A stretch of 64,000 bases of DNA from Flavobacterium sp. N502536 (GCF_025947345.1 NZ_CP110011.1:2790001-2854000); one strand, 5' to 3'. Counted from the stretch's first letter, positions 25,391 through 34,617 are shown. Translations and numbers: made by a program. Notes: generated by a model from the sequence alone, not told the origin.

Positions 25391-27109
25391 ATGAAACCTA
25401 CAAAAGATTTTACAGTTGCAGACTATCTGCTCACCCGACTCAAACAATTAAATGTTACCGAGGTCTTTCAGATTCCGGGCGACTACGTAAAACATTTTAC
25501 ACAGGCTCTGGAAGACTTTGATGGAATTAAAACCATTGGAACTTCAAACGAATTGGATGCTTCATATGCGGCAGATGCCTACGCACGTACCCGTGGTCTG
25601 GGAGCAGTATCTTTACAGTATGGTGTAAGTACTTATAGTGCCTTAAATGCTATTGCCGGAGCTTATGTAGAGCGCAGCCCTGTGGTTGTAATCAGTGCTA
25701 CACCCGGAGCAGATGCAAGGCAGATTGGGAGCATGTACAACGTGCTTTACCATCATTCGACAGGTAATCTCAATGCCGATCAGGAAATTTTTGAAAGAGT
25801 AACGGTTGCGGCCGAAACCCTGAGCAGTTCGGTAGATGCACCTGAAAAAATTGATCAATTAATTATTGCGGCGCTTACACATCAGCGTCCTGTATATATT
25901 GCCTGTTATAAAGAGGTGTGGGGCGAACCTTGTCCTAAACCTTCCGCTAAAAAACTGGAGCCTCAAATCATAAAAAGTGAAGCAGCGGAACTTGAAAATG
26001 CTGTTGCTCAGGCCTGGAGTCAGATTAGTAAATCAAAAACGCCTTTGATTTTTGCGGGAGTAGAGCTTTTGCGACATAACTTAACAAAACAGTTAGAAGA
26101 ACTTATTAAAGCGAGTGGTATGTTGTACACCACAACATCACTTGGGAAAACGGTTCTCGACGAAAAAGGAGATAAATTCATAGGTACCTATTCCGATCAG
26201 GCTTCTATACCCGAAGTCATAAAACTGGTTGAAGCTTCAGACTGTATTTTGTCTTTAGGGACTATTATCACCGACGATTATTTGTGGCTGGTAGAAAATA
26301 AATTTTCAGACATGATTCAGGCGACCACTCAGGAAATGCGGGTGGGGTATTTTACGTACACCGGTGTAACGCTGAAAGACTTTATCGAAGCTTTAACAGC
26401 ACGCTTTAAAAAAGCAGCAGGATATCCTTTGAAAACAGTAGCTCCGGCTCAGCCAAAATTCCCAGAGCCATGGCGATCCAACTCAGATCCTAAGTACGAT
26501 AAAACGCCTGAAGTAATAACGTTCAACCGCTTTTTTGAACGTGCAACATTTTTTCTGGAAAAACAGAAAATGCTGGACGATATTGTGATGACTTTTGGCG
26601 TAAGTACCTCCATGTACGTCGCCACCAATATTTACGGACTATCTAAAAATGCCTATATCTCCTCGGCAGCCTGGCAGTGTATTGGTTTTGAAACCGGTGC
26701 GGCTTCAGGTGCTCAGCTGGGAAGCGGTAAACAGGCCTGGACGGTAGCCGGAGATGGTGGTTTTATGATGATTGCACAATCACTTTCTACCTTGGTGAGA
26801 TACAACATCAACTCCGTCATTTTTGTCATGAGCAATGGCGTATATGCGATAGAGCAGGTATACGTAGACATAGATTCGTTTAAAGCAGGCCCGACTCATA
26901 AGTTTGACGAATTTGATATTCTGCCAAAATGGGACTATCAGGCACTTGCCAAAGCCTTTGGAGCCAATAGTTATCGTGCTGAAACTGTTGCAGAATTAGA
27001 CGAAGTCCTGTCAAAACTTAAGAAAAAAACAAATCTTCCAACTCTGGTAGAAATTATAATTCCTCAAAAAGATCTGGCCCAGCAAATGGAAAGACTGGGC
27101 ACTGAATAA
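25391..27109 (+). CDS. ThDP-dependent 2-keto acid decarboxylase (pyruvate/indolepyruvate decarboxylase family)
   Basis: This 572-residue enzyme of the pyruvate decarboxylase group converts a 2-oxo acid to aldehyde and CO2 with thiamine diphosphate and Mg2+. The catalytic glutamate is in SNELDASYAADAYAR (E54). The family His-His pair is in YHHSTGN (H121-H122). The cofactor motif is G454-D455-G456 followed about 26 residues later by S481-N482-G, where most members have NN. The order is PYR domain, central domain and C-terminal PP domain, of normal length. The oxidase gene follows after 42 bases, suggesting the keto acid comes from that enzyme. The substrate (pyruvate, aromatic or branched keto acid) cannot be read from the sequence. 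Confidence 0.88.
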   Translation: MKPTKDFTVADYLLTRLKQLNVTEVFQIPGDYVKHFTQALEDFDGIKTIGTSNELDASYAADAYARTRGLGAVSLQYGVSTYSALNAIAGAYVERSPVVVISATPGADARQIGSMYNVLYHHSTGNLNADQEIFERVTVAAETLSSSVDAPEKIDQLIIAALTHQRPVYIACYKEVWGEPCPKPSAKKLEPQIIKSEAAELENAVAQAWSQISKSKTPLIFAGVELLRHNLTKQLEELIKASGMLYTTTSLGKTVLDEKGDKFIGTYSDQASIPEVIKLVEASDCILSLGTIITDDYLWLVENKFSDMIQATTQEMRVGYFTYTGVTLKDFIEALTARFKKAAGYPLKTVAPAQPKFPEPWRSNSDPKYDKTPEVITFNRFFERATFFLEKQKMLDDIVMTFGVSTSMYVATNIYGLSKNAYISSAAWQCIGFETGAASGAQLGSGKQAWTVAGDGGFMMIAQSLSTLVRYNINSVIFVMSNGVYAIEQVYVDIDSFKAGPTHKFDEFDILPKWDYQALAKAFGANSYRAETVAELDEVLSKLKKKTNLPTLVEIIIPQKDLAQQMERLGTE

Positions 27110-27151
27110 AACCACTACTAAAAACAAATAAAAAAATTAAAATATACGATC

Positions 27152-29146
27152 ATGAGCAAAAAAACGTACTCTATTTTTGGAGCCGGTGCGGCCGGACTCT
27201 ATACAGCGTGGCGATTACTGGATGGGAAATCCAAACGCGAAAAAAATGAAAAAATGCTGGTTAAAGGCGATGTATTAGAACTCTATGACTGGGGAAAATA
27301 TGATTTTTCTAAAAAAAATCCGGGAACCAGAGAGGCGGGAGCACGCGTTTGTACGTGGCATTATAAAGACAACAAAGACAATTCGTATCTGGAATTGGGC
27401 GGTATGCGATATTCATATTGGGACGGCACTCCACAAGGAGCAGGACACCGATTGGTCACTAAAACAATAGAAGAACTGGATTTAAAGAAAGATTCAGTTG
27501 AATTTAACGAATCTGCTGATCCTTTAATGTCTTTGCGTACTAAAAACATGTATGTTTCAGATGTTAATTCAAATCAGCCGGCTCCTTATTTTACTAATAA
27601 TTATGGTGAAGATGCTCCACCGGATGATGGATTCACCACCATACAATCGGTAGCAATCACAGCAACATCAGGTCCTGTTACCCGTAGAGAATGGTGTAAG
27701 TTTTATGAGAATGGAAAGATCAATATCGACATGCCTGACACTTCAATCTTTCAGAAAGGAGACTTACTAAAGGATATTGGATATTGGAATCTTGCTTATG
27801 ACAGACTTGGACAAGAAGGATTTGGCTATCTGGCAGATGGTAACGGCTATAGCTCCAATGTAGTAAATAGTCATAGTGCCCAGTCGTTTAATGTTAATGA
27901 CGAGTTTACGCCGGGAACCGAATATAAAACGCTGATAAAAGGATACTCCAGCTTATTTGTTGCCTTATTTGATGAAGTCGAAAAACTGGCCAAACAAAAA
28001 GGAATTACGCTGAATTATTTTCCGAATACCCGATTACGCTCGATTTTGCATACCAAGGCAGGGATTCGTTTTACTACTGCAAAACGCGAAACTCCTGATA
28101 AACTTGCCGAAAGTAAAATATGTGATGCTGCATTTCTTGCCATGCCTCGCGCATCTATTGAACTGGTAGCTCAGGCAACACGTTATACAGATGATGAAGG
28201 TCAGGACATATTAAACCACGAAGAAGTACAGCTCTATCTGGAATCTGTAATTATGGAACCTTCCTACAAAATAGGGATGTTTTTCACGACACCATGGTGG
28301 AGAACAACCGAAGCCGGAAGCCCGACTTATCCTGCCAAACTAACCAGTTATTTTTTAACGCAGGAAGGAATTGCTAAACTGAAAAAAGAAAAATTTCCTT
28401 CTAATTATCTGAAAGCAATTGAATCAGCAAAAAATCCGGTTATTATCGCGACATCGTTTAACGATAAGGCCAGTTTTATTGCTGCGGTAGAAAATGCAAT
28501 TCAGGAACGCCTGACTTTTAAAGAAGAAAAGCAAATTTCAGCAATAGCCGAATTGGATACTATTGGCCCAAGTATTACCGATATGCCAATCCGACAAGTG
28601 GTATATTTTGGTGATAACGCCATCAATCAAAAAGGGGAAAAAGTATATGGTATTTTGGCCAGTTATGATGACATTCAATACACCACATTCTGGAAAGCTT
28701 TAGAACTTGGTCCACATGGAACACGTGAAATTCCGGAGTCCAGAGATTGTCAGACGCTCGAAGGGCCTCGTTTAGCCACTCCGGTAATGGTCAAAATGCT
28801 TCGTTCGCAACTTGCAGCATTACATTTTGGACCACAAGCCGATTATTCGGCAGTGCCGGAACCTCTGGAAACAAGGTATATGGACTGGTCACTTCCTCCA
28901 TTTAATGCCGGATATCACGCCTATAAATCACACTATAATTTAGGGGATGTACAAAGAAAAATTAGAAAACCGTCACAGTTAGTGCCAAAAGCAGATTGTG
29001 ATATTTTTATCGTTGGTGAAACCTATTCTAATGATCAGGCTTGGGTAGAAGGAGCTTTCTGTACCGCCGAGTCGGTTCTGAATGACTTCTTTGGTATCGA
29101 GCCAATTATAGATGAAAAATACTATCCATTCATTAGTCCGGAATAA
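27152..29146 (+). CDS. FAD-dependent amino-acid/amine oxidase family protein
   Basis: This 664-residue flavoprotein has the dinucleotide-binding GAGAAG at 10-15. The second FAD motif is LELGGMRYSYWDGTP, an R-M-(R/Y) signature like that of L-amino-acid oxidases. The amine-oxidase C-terminus reads IFIVGETYSNDQAWVEGAFC. It probably oxidises an amino acid to an imine, released as 2-keto acid plus ammonia and H2O2. It has no signal peptide. Placed 42 bases after a keto-acid decarboxylase and before a very strong terminator, it forms a two-gene unit that could turn an amino acid into an aldehyde. The order of action (oxidase, then decarboxylase) is inference, and a monooxygenase or amine substrate cannot be excluded. 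Confidence 0.75.
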   Translation: MSKKTYSIFGAGAAGLYTAWRLLDGKSKREKNEKMLVKGDVLELYDWGKYDFSKKNPGTREAGARVCTWHYKDNKDNSYLELGGMRYSYWDGTPQGAGHRLVTKTIEELDLKKDSVEFNESADPLMSLRTKNMYVSDVNSNQPAPYFTNNYGEDAPPDDGFTTIQSVAITATSGPVTRREWCKFYENGKINIDMPDTSIFQKGDLLKDIGYWNLAYDRLGQEGFGYLADGNGYSSNVVNSHSAQSFNVNDEFTPGTEYKTLIKGYSSLFVALFDEVEKLAKQKGITLNYFPNTRLRSILHTKAGIRFTTAKRETPDKLAESKICDAAFLAMPRASIELVAQATRYTDDEGQDILNHEEVQLYLESVIMEPSYKIGMFFTTPWWRTTEAGSPTYPAKLTSYFLTQEGIAKLKKEKFPSNYLKAIESAKNPVIIATSFNDKASFIAAVENAIQERLTFKEEKQISAIAELDTIGPSITDMPIRQVVYFGDNAINQKGEKVYGILASYDDIQYTTFWKALELGPHGTREIPESRDCQTLEGPRLATPVMVKMLRSQLAALHFGPQADYSAVPEPLETRYMDWSLPPFNAGYHAYKSHYNLGDVQRKIRKPSQLVPKADCDIFIVGETYSNDQAWVEGAFCTAESVLNDFFGIEPIIDEKYYPFISPE

Positions 29147-29213
29147 AAGTGTTTTAATGATTTGAAATTTATGTTTTCGAATCAGGAACAAAAAGGATTA
29201 AAGAAAGTAATAC

Positions 29214-29264
29214 AACAGGCCATTATGTTGGAGTTTGCGCTCCAACATAATGGCCTGTTTTTTT
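29214..29264 (+). terminator. Very strong intrinsic terminator after the oxidase gene
   Basis: A 20-bp perfect stem, AACAGGCCATTATGTTGGAG (29214-29233), pairs with 29240-29259 around the loop TTTGCG. A T-run follows at 29258-29264. It closes the decarboxylase/oxidase transcription unit. The A-run on the other flank is poor, so it is mainly one-directional. Confidence 0.9.
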
Positions 29265-29375
29265 AGCGATAAACTGCAATTAAAGCAGTGTTACGAATGA
29301 AATATAAAATCCGCATTAATCCGCGTTTTTGCCCTGGCGAATTTGTTCAATCCGCGTACAATCCCAAGCTTTTAT

Positions 29376-30986
29376 CTATTTTGCAATCAGCTTAAGAACA
29401 AATTCCATTTGTGTATCCTTATGTTGAAAGAAATCCTCTAAAGTAGGCCAAACTTCGTAATCAGGCATAGTACCGTGGCCTTCCGGCTGATTCTCTTTTT
29501 TAGGAGCATCCTGTACGACATTGACAATAGAAAATTGTGTTTTTACTTTTGAGTTGGGAAGTTCATAAACTAGTGGTGAATGTCCATTGTGTACATAGTA
29601 ACCTCCAACGGTTTCCACACCCACGATGGTAACATTATCCACAAAACCTTTTACCAGAGAGGCAAAATGAGAAGCAGCTGATGCCACATTTTCATTAATC
29701 AAAAGATAAAGCTTGCCTTTAAAGAGCGGTGATTTAGGATGATAAATCGGATTGTATTTTTGATTCTGAATACTTATTTTGTTTTCGAAAACCGGATACA
29801 GTGACTTTAGGTATTCTTTTCCCGCTTTTAGAGCAGTACTATCCATTCGTTCTGAAGTTGAGGTACCCCAAAAATACTTTTCGAGAGGTAAAACAGAAGG
29901 ATCGAAGATGATGGTAGCCTTTTCATTTTCTTTGAAGGATTTATTGGTAAGATACATCACAGGCTGTTCAAACATAGGGTCACTACCACCCGGATTATTT
30001 CTAACATCAATAATTAGATTAGCAACCTTGTTTTTGTCCAATTCTGCAAAAACGCTATCCAAAAATCGGACATACGGTTTAAACTTAGGATCGTCTGATC
30101 CGTAGGCCATACCAAAAAATCTTAGATTCAACAAACCTACAGTCGGGTTAAGCATACGAAAGCTATAAGGAGACTGCTTTTTATAATCTAGTAAATCAGT
30201 AACCGGAGCACTAAATCTATTTTTAAGGTTGGCTGTTCTTTCCTTCAGCGTTACTGCACGAAGCACTGTCTTTTGAAGAGACTCCGATTTTGGCGCGCTG
30301 TATTCTACAATAAATTCATCACAAAGACCGTATTCGAGCAGGTAGTTTAATCCAAACGATTTATTTACACTGGCCGATAATTTTTGGGTAACATGATGAC
30401 CGTCTGTTGTATAATATTTGTAGAAAGAGCGCATTAATTGTGCGTCATTTATTCCGTTTATACTTTTTATTCTCGAGCCGGGAGGTATATCCGATGATTG
30501 ACCGTCAAAAATAATTTGTCCGTTAATATAGACCAGAGGAAAAGGGAAAAATGATTTTTGTCTGTTCAGAAAATTGATTAAACTGAGATCAGGAATGGTG
30601 TAATTGTGTAAACTTCCTTCATAATCGGACAAACGAAGCATTATTTTGTAAAACTCGATAGTGCTCATAGGTTTTTTAATACTTTTAATGGCACTATTGT
30701 AAATACTGTCTACTTGTTTTTTAGAGCGGTATTGGTATAAACCGGAATTTGCTTTTTCATTTATGGCAAGGAGCGTTTTAAGATCCTCCTGCATTTGTTT
30801 TTGCGAAAGCATTTTATTGTACAACATTAAACTATCCTTCATGGTCTTATTAGAGCTTTGCGCCTGAATGGTACAGGAGAAGGAAAACAGCAATAAGAGA
30901 AGAAAGACAGACAGCAGTTTTTTAGGATTCACAAATGCATTTGTTATTCGTAAGCAAATCTGGTGAGTAATAGAGGTAGGGGACAT
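29376..30986 (-). CDS. S41 family (C-terminal processing-type) peptidase, exported
   Basis: This 536-residue protein has a long N-terminal export signal: a basic stretch, then LLSVFLLLLLFSFSCTIQAQ. The cysteine in FSFSCTI could also be a lipobox, though a signal peptidase I site at QAQ is more likely. A PDZ-like segment (GSRIKSINGIND) precedes the peptidase core: LIIDVRNNPGGSDP (oxyanion region) and LINENVASAASHFA, with the probable catalytic serine at 436. The C-terminus has VGGYYVHNGHSPLVYELPNS, typical of S41. It acts in the periplasm or at the outer surface. It is monocistronic or paired with the small membrane protein upstream; substrates are unknown. Confidence 0.85.
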   Translation of the reverse strand: MSPTSITHQICLRITNAFVNPKKLLSVFLLLLLFSFSCTIQAQSSNKTMKDSLMLYNKMLSQKQMQEDLKTLLAINEKANSGLYQYRSKKQVDSIYNSAIKSIKKPMSTIEFYKIMLRLSDYEGSLHNYTIPDLSLINFLNRQKSFFPFPLVYINGQIIFDGQSSDIPPGSRIKSINGINDAQLMRSFYKYYTTDGHHVTQKLSASVNKSFGLNYLLEYGLCDEFIVEYSAPKSESLQKTVLRAVTLKERTANLKNRFSAPVTDLLDYKKQSPYSFRMLNPTVGLLNLRFFGMAYGSDDPKFKPYVRFLDSVFAELDKNKVANLIIDVRNNPGGSDPMFEQPVMYLTNKSFKENEKATIIFDPSVLPLEKYFWGTSTSERMDSTALKAGKEYLKSLYPVFENKISIQNQKYNPIYHPKSPLFKGKLYLLINENVASAASHFASLVKGFVDNVTIVGVETVGGYYVHNGHSPLVYELPNSKVKTQFSIVNVVQDAPKKENQPEGHGTMPDYEVWPTLEDFFQHKDTQMEFVLKLIAK

Positions 30987-31023
30987 GTTTTTGGTAGTTT
31001 TTTAGTTTTGATGGTTAAAGTAG

Positions 31024-31473
31024 CTATGCCAGCTGCTGTTTGATGTTTTTGGTATTTAGAAAAAAGAGTAATTGGTCTACTTTTTTAGAATTTTCTCCAA
31101 AGTCTATCAAATTATTAAAATCGATTATTAAGGACTCGCCGTTATTAAAATATATTTTTAACCGGTCAGCGCCACGGCCATTAAAAAACTTCCAGTTTTT
31201 AATTTCAGATAAAAGAATAACCTGATTTTCTATTTTAGTATAGATTGGTTTTTTATCCCACTCCAATGTAAGCGTGTCTTTGTCGTTGTTAAAATCAATA
31301 ATTAAGGTACCGGTGAATATGTATATTAAATAGATGAAGAAAATAAAATGAGAAAATAAGAGGATAAGATAGTGTGCTTTAAGTCCTATAATGGCCCAGA
31401 AAAATGCTTGAAGCGGGATAGAAATTAAATAAGCGATTACCATAAAGGTAACATTTAAGGTTTTAATTTTCAT
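31024..31473 (-). CDS. Small membrane protein of unknown function (149 aa)
   Basis: I do not recognise this protein. Two hydrophobic helices (about residues 8-32 and 37-58) are followed by a soluble ~90-residue beta-rich tail with DKDTLTLEWDKKPIYTKI, IKNWKFFNGRGADRLKIYF and NLIDFGENSKKVDQLLFFL. This layout resembles PH-like-domain proteins with membrane anchors. It lies 37 bases upstream of the S41 peptidase on the same strand and may be cotranscribed with it. Base composition is more AT-rich than its neighbour. A function cannot be assigned. Confidence 0.6.
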   Translation of the reverse strand: MKIKTLNVTFMVIAYLISIPLQAFFWAIIGLKAHYLILLFSHFIFFIYLIYIFTGTLIIDFNNDKDTLTLEWDKKPIYTKIENQVILLSEIKNWKFFNGRGADRLKIYFNNGESLIIDFNNLIDFGENSKKVDQLLFFLNTKNIKQQLA

Positions 31474-31770
31474 GGTTTAAAATTTGATGCTTTTGCGGGT
31501 GTCAGTCTTTAAAAAAATCGTTACTTTTTATTTTTCGAATATACTGATATATCACGGAAATTCCTTTCAAATCAGATGTTTTTTATCAAATTTAAAGGAT
31601 AGGAGGAATGGTATTAATTTTCATAGGAAATTAATTGAAAGCGATTTTTAAAATTTAAATAATTCGATACAATTACTTTACAGGATATGATTTGTTTTTC
31701 GGGAATGAAAAATCAAGTTTAAGAAGTTTTGTGTTGATTCCTGAAATGCTCCAGACGATTTACGTTCTAA

Positions 31771-31803
31771 AACAAAAAAGCCTCAGATTACTCTGAAGCT
31801 TTG
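31771..31803 (-). terminator. Intrinsic terminator of tRNA-Glu
   Basis: Read on the minus strand, AAGCTTCAGA pairs with TCTGAGGCTT (one G-U pair) and is followed by a run of six T. It starts about ten bases after the tRNA 3' end. Very similar hairpins follow the tRNA-like fragments at 36.98 and 43.84 kb, which makes this a recurring tRNA-end module in the window. Confidence 0.8.
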
Positions 31804-31810
31804 TTTTTAG

Positions 31811-31882
31811 TAGCCCGTAGCGGAATCGAACCGCTCTTACATGGATGAAAACCATGCGTCCTAACCGATAGACGAACGGGCC
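31811..31882 (-). tRNA. tRNA-Glu (anticodon TTC)
   Basis: Read on the minus strand, the sequence folds as a full cloverleaf. The acceptor GGCCCGT pairs with ACGGGCT (first pair G-U). The anticodon stem CATGG/CCATG encloses loop TTTTCAT with anticodon TTC. The T-arm is GCGG-TTCGATTC-CGC. The 72 bases include the discriminator A, and CCA is not encoded. A terminator follows directly. Upstream the sequence CACTTTTGC is a weak version of the -7 element. Confidence 0.95.
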
Positions 31883-32276
31883 TGCTTGTTCGTTGCGGGT
31901 GCAAAAGTGCAACTATTTTTAGAATACACAATGGAAATTTTGAAAAATTTTTTCAGGGTTATTTTGAAAACAGCAGCTTTAGAAACAAGTAATCACAAAC
32001 GGTAAAAATTTACCGAAGATGTATTTGTTTGATTAATAATTGGTTGTTTTGTCAGTAAAAAACGAGAAATAAGATTTTTCTTTTCTTTTGTTGAGATGAT
32101 GCCTTTCAAAAAAAAGGAGAATTATTTTTAGGATTATTTGTTTTGAGAGAAAATACATATGGTTTTATTGCTGTATTTACATAGTTTTTTCCCTGAACAT
32201 TTGTGTGTATATTTGATATCGGTGTTTTAAATTAAGCATTCGTGCTTCTAACTCCACAATTACAAACAAAAATACG
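31883..32276. other. Intergenic region with a promoter for the Crp/Fnr operon
   Basis: These 394 bases hold no plausible gene. TATATTTG at 32208-32215 matches the -7 consensus TAnnTTTG in the direction of the Crp/Fnr gene, with a T-rich stretch about 19 bases upstream where the -33 TTTG is expected. The leader would be about 55-80 nt. The left part carries the weak promoter of the divergent tRNA-Glu. Confidence 0.55.
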
Positions 32277-32885
32277 GTGTCCCACTTCAGAGAAAACGAC
32301 CTTATGTACATTGAGCAAATAATAGAAACTATAAGTACCACCTACGTTACGTTAACAGACGAGTGTAAAGTAGATCTTAAAAAAGGATCAAAGATCTTGA
32401 CACTTGACAAAGACACTATCCTTGTAAAAGAAGGTCAATTTGCAGATAAACTTTATTTTATAATTAATGGCAGTGCCAGAGCTTATTATACCAAAAATGG
32501 TAAGGATATTACAGATTGGTTTGCATTTGAGGGTGATTTTGTAAGTGCCATTGATAGCTTTTTCCGAGGCGGTTCAACGATATACAATATCGAATTGCTT
32601 GAACCCACAACTTTGTTGCAAATTTCAAGAGAAACAGTATTGGCATTGAGCGACAAACATCATTGTTTTGAGAAATTAGGAGGAATTGCAGTAACCAAAA
32701 CAATGCTTAAATTGCGGGAAAGAGTTGTTTCGATACAATTTGAGAGTGCTTTGCAGAAATATAAAAGTCTATTAGATACGCGCCCGGATATTATTCAACG
32801 CGTACAATTAACACATATTGCTTCCTACATTGGCGTTACCCTTGAAACTTTGAGCCGGATTCGCAATCCAAAATACCGAATTTGA
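32277..32885 (+). CDS. Crp/Fnr family transcriptional regulator
   Basis: This protein of 202 residues from the GTG at 32277, or 193 from the ATG at 32304, has an N-terminal cyclic-nucleotide-binding-type barrel: LDKDTILVKEGQFADKLYFI, then GSARAYYTKNGKDITDWFA. The C-terminal helix-turn-helix reads LTHIASYIGVTLETLSRIR. No FNR-type cysteine cluster is present, so an iron-sulfur sensor is unlikely, and the effector is unknown. The ATG start gives the usual family length, and I prefer it. It leads a compact set of three further genes (membrane, membrane, SRPBCC) that it may control. Confidence 0.88.
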   Translation: MSHFRENDLMYIEQIIETISTTYVTLTDECKVDLKKGSKILTLDKDTILVKEGQFADKLYFIINGSARAYYTKNGKDITDWFAFEGDFVSAIDSFFRGGSTIYNIELLEPTTLLQISRETVLALSDKHHCFEKLGGIAVTKTMLKLRERVVSIQFESALQKYKSLLDTRPDIIQRVQLTHIASYIGVTLETLSRIRNPKYRI

Positions 32886-32940
32886 TTTAGATCAAATGGA
32901 TTTTGAATAAGTTGATTGAACTTTGCAGAAATCAAATGAG

Positions 32941-33564
32941 ATGATACGAATTCATTATATTTCAGGGCTAACCATTACCGTTTTTATTGGACTACACCTA
33001 TTCAATCATTTTTGCAACATTTTTGGTGTGGCGACCCACATTGCGGTAATGAATACTTTACGATTGTTTTATCGCAATACTTTTATTGAGACGATTTTAT
33101 TAGTTGCAGTTCTTGTTCAAATTGTATCAGGAATTAATCTTTTTAAGAAAAGCAGAAAAATAGCAACATCTCATTTTGAGAAACTACATATTTGGACGGG
33201 ACTTTACCTGGCTTTTTTTCTAATTGTTCATGTGAGTGCTGTTTTCATCGCTCGCCTTTTTTTATATCTCGATACCAATTTTTATTTTGGCGTGGCAGGC
33301 CTTAATACCTTTCCTTTTTATTGGTTTTTTGTTCCGTATTACGGGCTTGCAATTCTTTCTTTCTTCGGGCACATTGCTTCGGTTCATAACAAAAAAATGG
33401 AAAACAATATTCTCAGTTTAACACCAGAGCAACAAGCAGAATCAATTCTTATATTCGGATTTGTCTTAACTATCATCCTATTTTATGGACTAACGAACCA
33501 TTTTAATGGAGTAACATTGCCACATGAATATAAAATAATAATAGATAAAATAAAGAACGTATGA
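32941..33564 (+). CDS. Membrane protein with four His-bearing helices, cytochrome b-like
   Basis: This ~207-residue integral membrane protein (an in-frame TTG at 32923 is an alternative start) has about five helices. Histidines recur inside or at the ends of helices: GLHLFNHFC, FEKLHIWTG, FLIVHVSAV and FFGHIASVH. This spacing recalls the heme-b-binding membrane subunits of succinate dehydrogenase-type complexes, but no partner catalytic subunits are nearby. A heme-binding or redox-related role is therefore inference. It starts 55 bases after the Crp/Fnr gene, suggesting a shared transcript. Confidence 0.6.
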   Translation: MIRIHYISGLTITVFIGLHLFNHFCNIFGVATHIAVMNTLRLFYRNTFIETILLVAVLVQIVSGINLFKKSRKIATSHFEKLHIWTGLYLAFFLIVHVSAVFIARLFLYLDTNFYFGVAGLNTFPFYWFFVPYYGLAILSFFGHIASVHNKKMENNILSLTPEQQAESILIFGFVLTIILFYGLTNHFNGVTLPHEYKIIIDKIKNV

Positions 33565-33637
33565 TTAACAGGAGAAATACCTATTGAGTATTTGCTGGAA
33601 TAATCAATTTGTTTAGGAGTCAAAAAAAAACAGAATT

Positions 33638-34060
33638 ATGCTAAAACTAGGAGGATATATTAATATTGTAATTGCAATCGGGCACATGCTTGGATTAATT
33701 TGGGCTGACCAGATGTTTGAAATTACGGGAATTGGAAAAGAAATGGAAACACTTGCTCAAAAGCACAGTACTTTGCCTTATTTGCTGACAATTATTGTGG
33801 CTATTGTGTTTTTCATTTTTGGCCTTTACGGCCTTTCGGCAGCTAATAAGTTTAGAAACTTGCCATTTCTTAAAACGGTTATCTTTTTAATTGCCGGAAT
33901 ATATTTGCTGCGTGGAGCTGGAGAATTAATTGCCGATACAATACAGGGAACAAACTCAATATCTGAAACAATATATTCTTTAGTGGCTACAATAATCGGG
34001 CTTTTGTTTTTAATTGGCGGGTTGCAAAAATGGAGAGAGGAAAACAACATTTTGTTATGA
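33638..34060 (+). CDS. Four-helix membrane protein of unknown function (140 aa)
   Basis: Hydrophobic helices lie at about residues 5-25, 48-68, 79-100 and 112-132, with short loops. The first segment, YINIVIAIGHMLGLIWADQMF, and FLIAGIYLLRGAGELIADTI resemble small DUF4345-like membrane proteins, but I would not assign the family. Its stop overlaps the start of the SRPBCC gene in an ATGA arrangement, so the two are coupled. It lies 73 bases after the histidine-rich membrane protein. Confidence 0.65.
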   Translation: MLKLGGYINIVIAIGHMLGLIWADQMFEITGIGKEMETLAQKHSTLPYLLTIIVAIVFFIFGLYGLSAANKFRNLPFLKTVIFLIAGIYLLRGAGELIADTIQGTNSISETIYSLVATIIGLLFLIGGLQKWREENNILL

Positions 34061-34548
34061 AAGTAATCAATGTACATACAAGAATAATTAATCAGCCTAA
34101 ACACAAAATTGAAGAATTGTTCAGAACCTTATCGTCTGGAAACGACATGATGCTGGCAACAGACAAATGGCCGCCGATGCGATTAGACAACGGACTAAGT
34201 GTGGGTTCAAAAGGAGGACACGGCTCCATAAAATATACCGTTATGGATTATAAGCCGGGCCATTATATTCAATTTCAATTTACAGAACCAAGAGGGTTTA
34301 ATGGATTTCATAAGTTTGAAATTACGGAATTAGATGTTCATGTAACCGAGTTGAAACATTCTATTGATATGAATACAATAGGTTTGGCGACCTTAAAATG
34401 GGTGTTTGCAATTCGTTGGCTGCACGATTCTTATATTGAAGATGCATTTGACAAAGTCGAAAACCATTTTACACAGGAAAAGAAAAACAGTAGATGGACC
34501 ATTTGGATAAGGTTTTTAAGAAGAATTTTTAAGCCCAAAAAGAGATAA
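34057..34548 (+). CDS. SRPBCC (START-like) family protein
   Basis: This ~163-residue protein has its preferred start at ATG 34057, overlapping the upstream stop; an in-frame ATG at 34030 would extend it into the neighbouring gene. The pattern MKVINVHTRIINQPKHKIEE, a GSIKYTVMDYKPGHYIQF strand pair, FHKFEITELD and a long C-terminal helix AIRWLHDSYIEDAFDKVE is typical of SRPBCC hydrophobic-ligand-binding folds. The end is strongly basic (FLRRIFKPKKR). The ligand is unknown. Being last in the Crp/Fnr-led set, it may act with the two membrane proteins. Confidence 0.7.
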   Translation: MKVINVHTRIINQPKHKIEELFRTLSSGNDMMLATDKWPPMRLDNGLSVGSKGGHGSIKYTVMDYKPGHYIQFQFTEPRGFNGFHKFEITELDVHVTELKHSIDMNTIGLATLKWVFAIRWLHDSYIEDAFDKVENHFTQEKKNSRWTIWIRFLRRIFKPKKR

Positions 34549-34617
34549 ATTCCTGAAAATTCTATCCCATTCTCAGAAGAGTTCCTGATGAAAAGCAGTA
34601 TGTTTTTTTTGGAATTT

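Noticed and set aside
25391..29146. Specific assignment as an auxin (indole-3-acetic acid) pathway
   Set aside because: Both enzyme families act on several aromatic or aliphatic substrates, and nothing in the sequence fixes tryptophan as the substrate.
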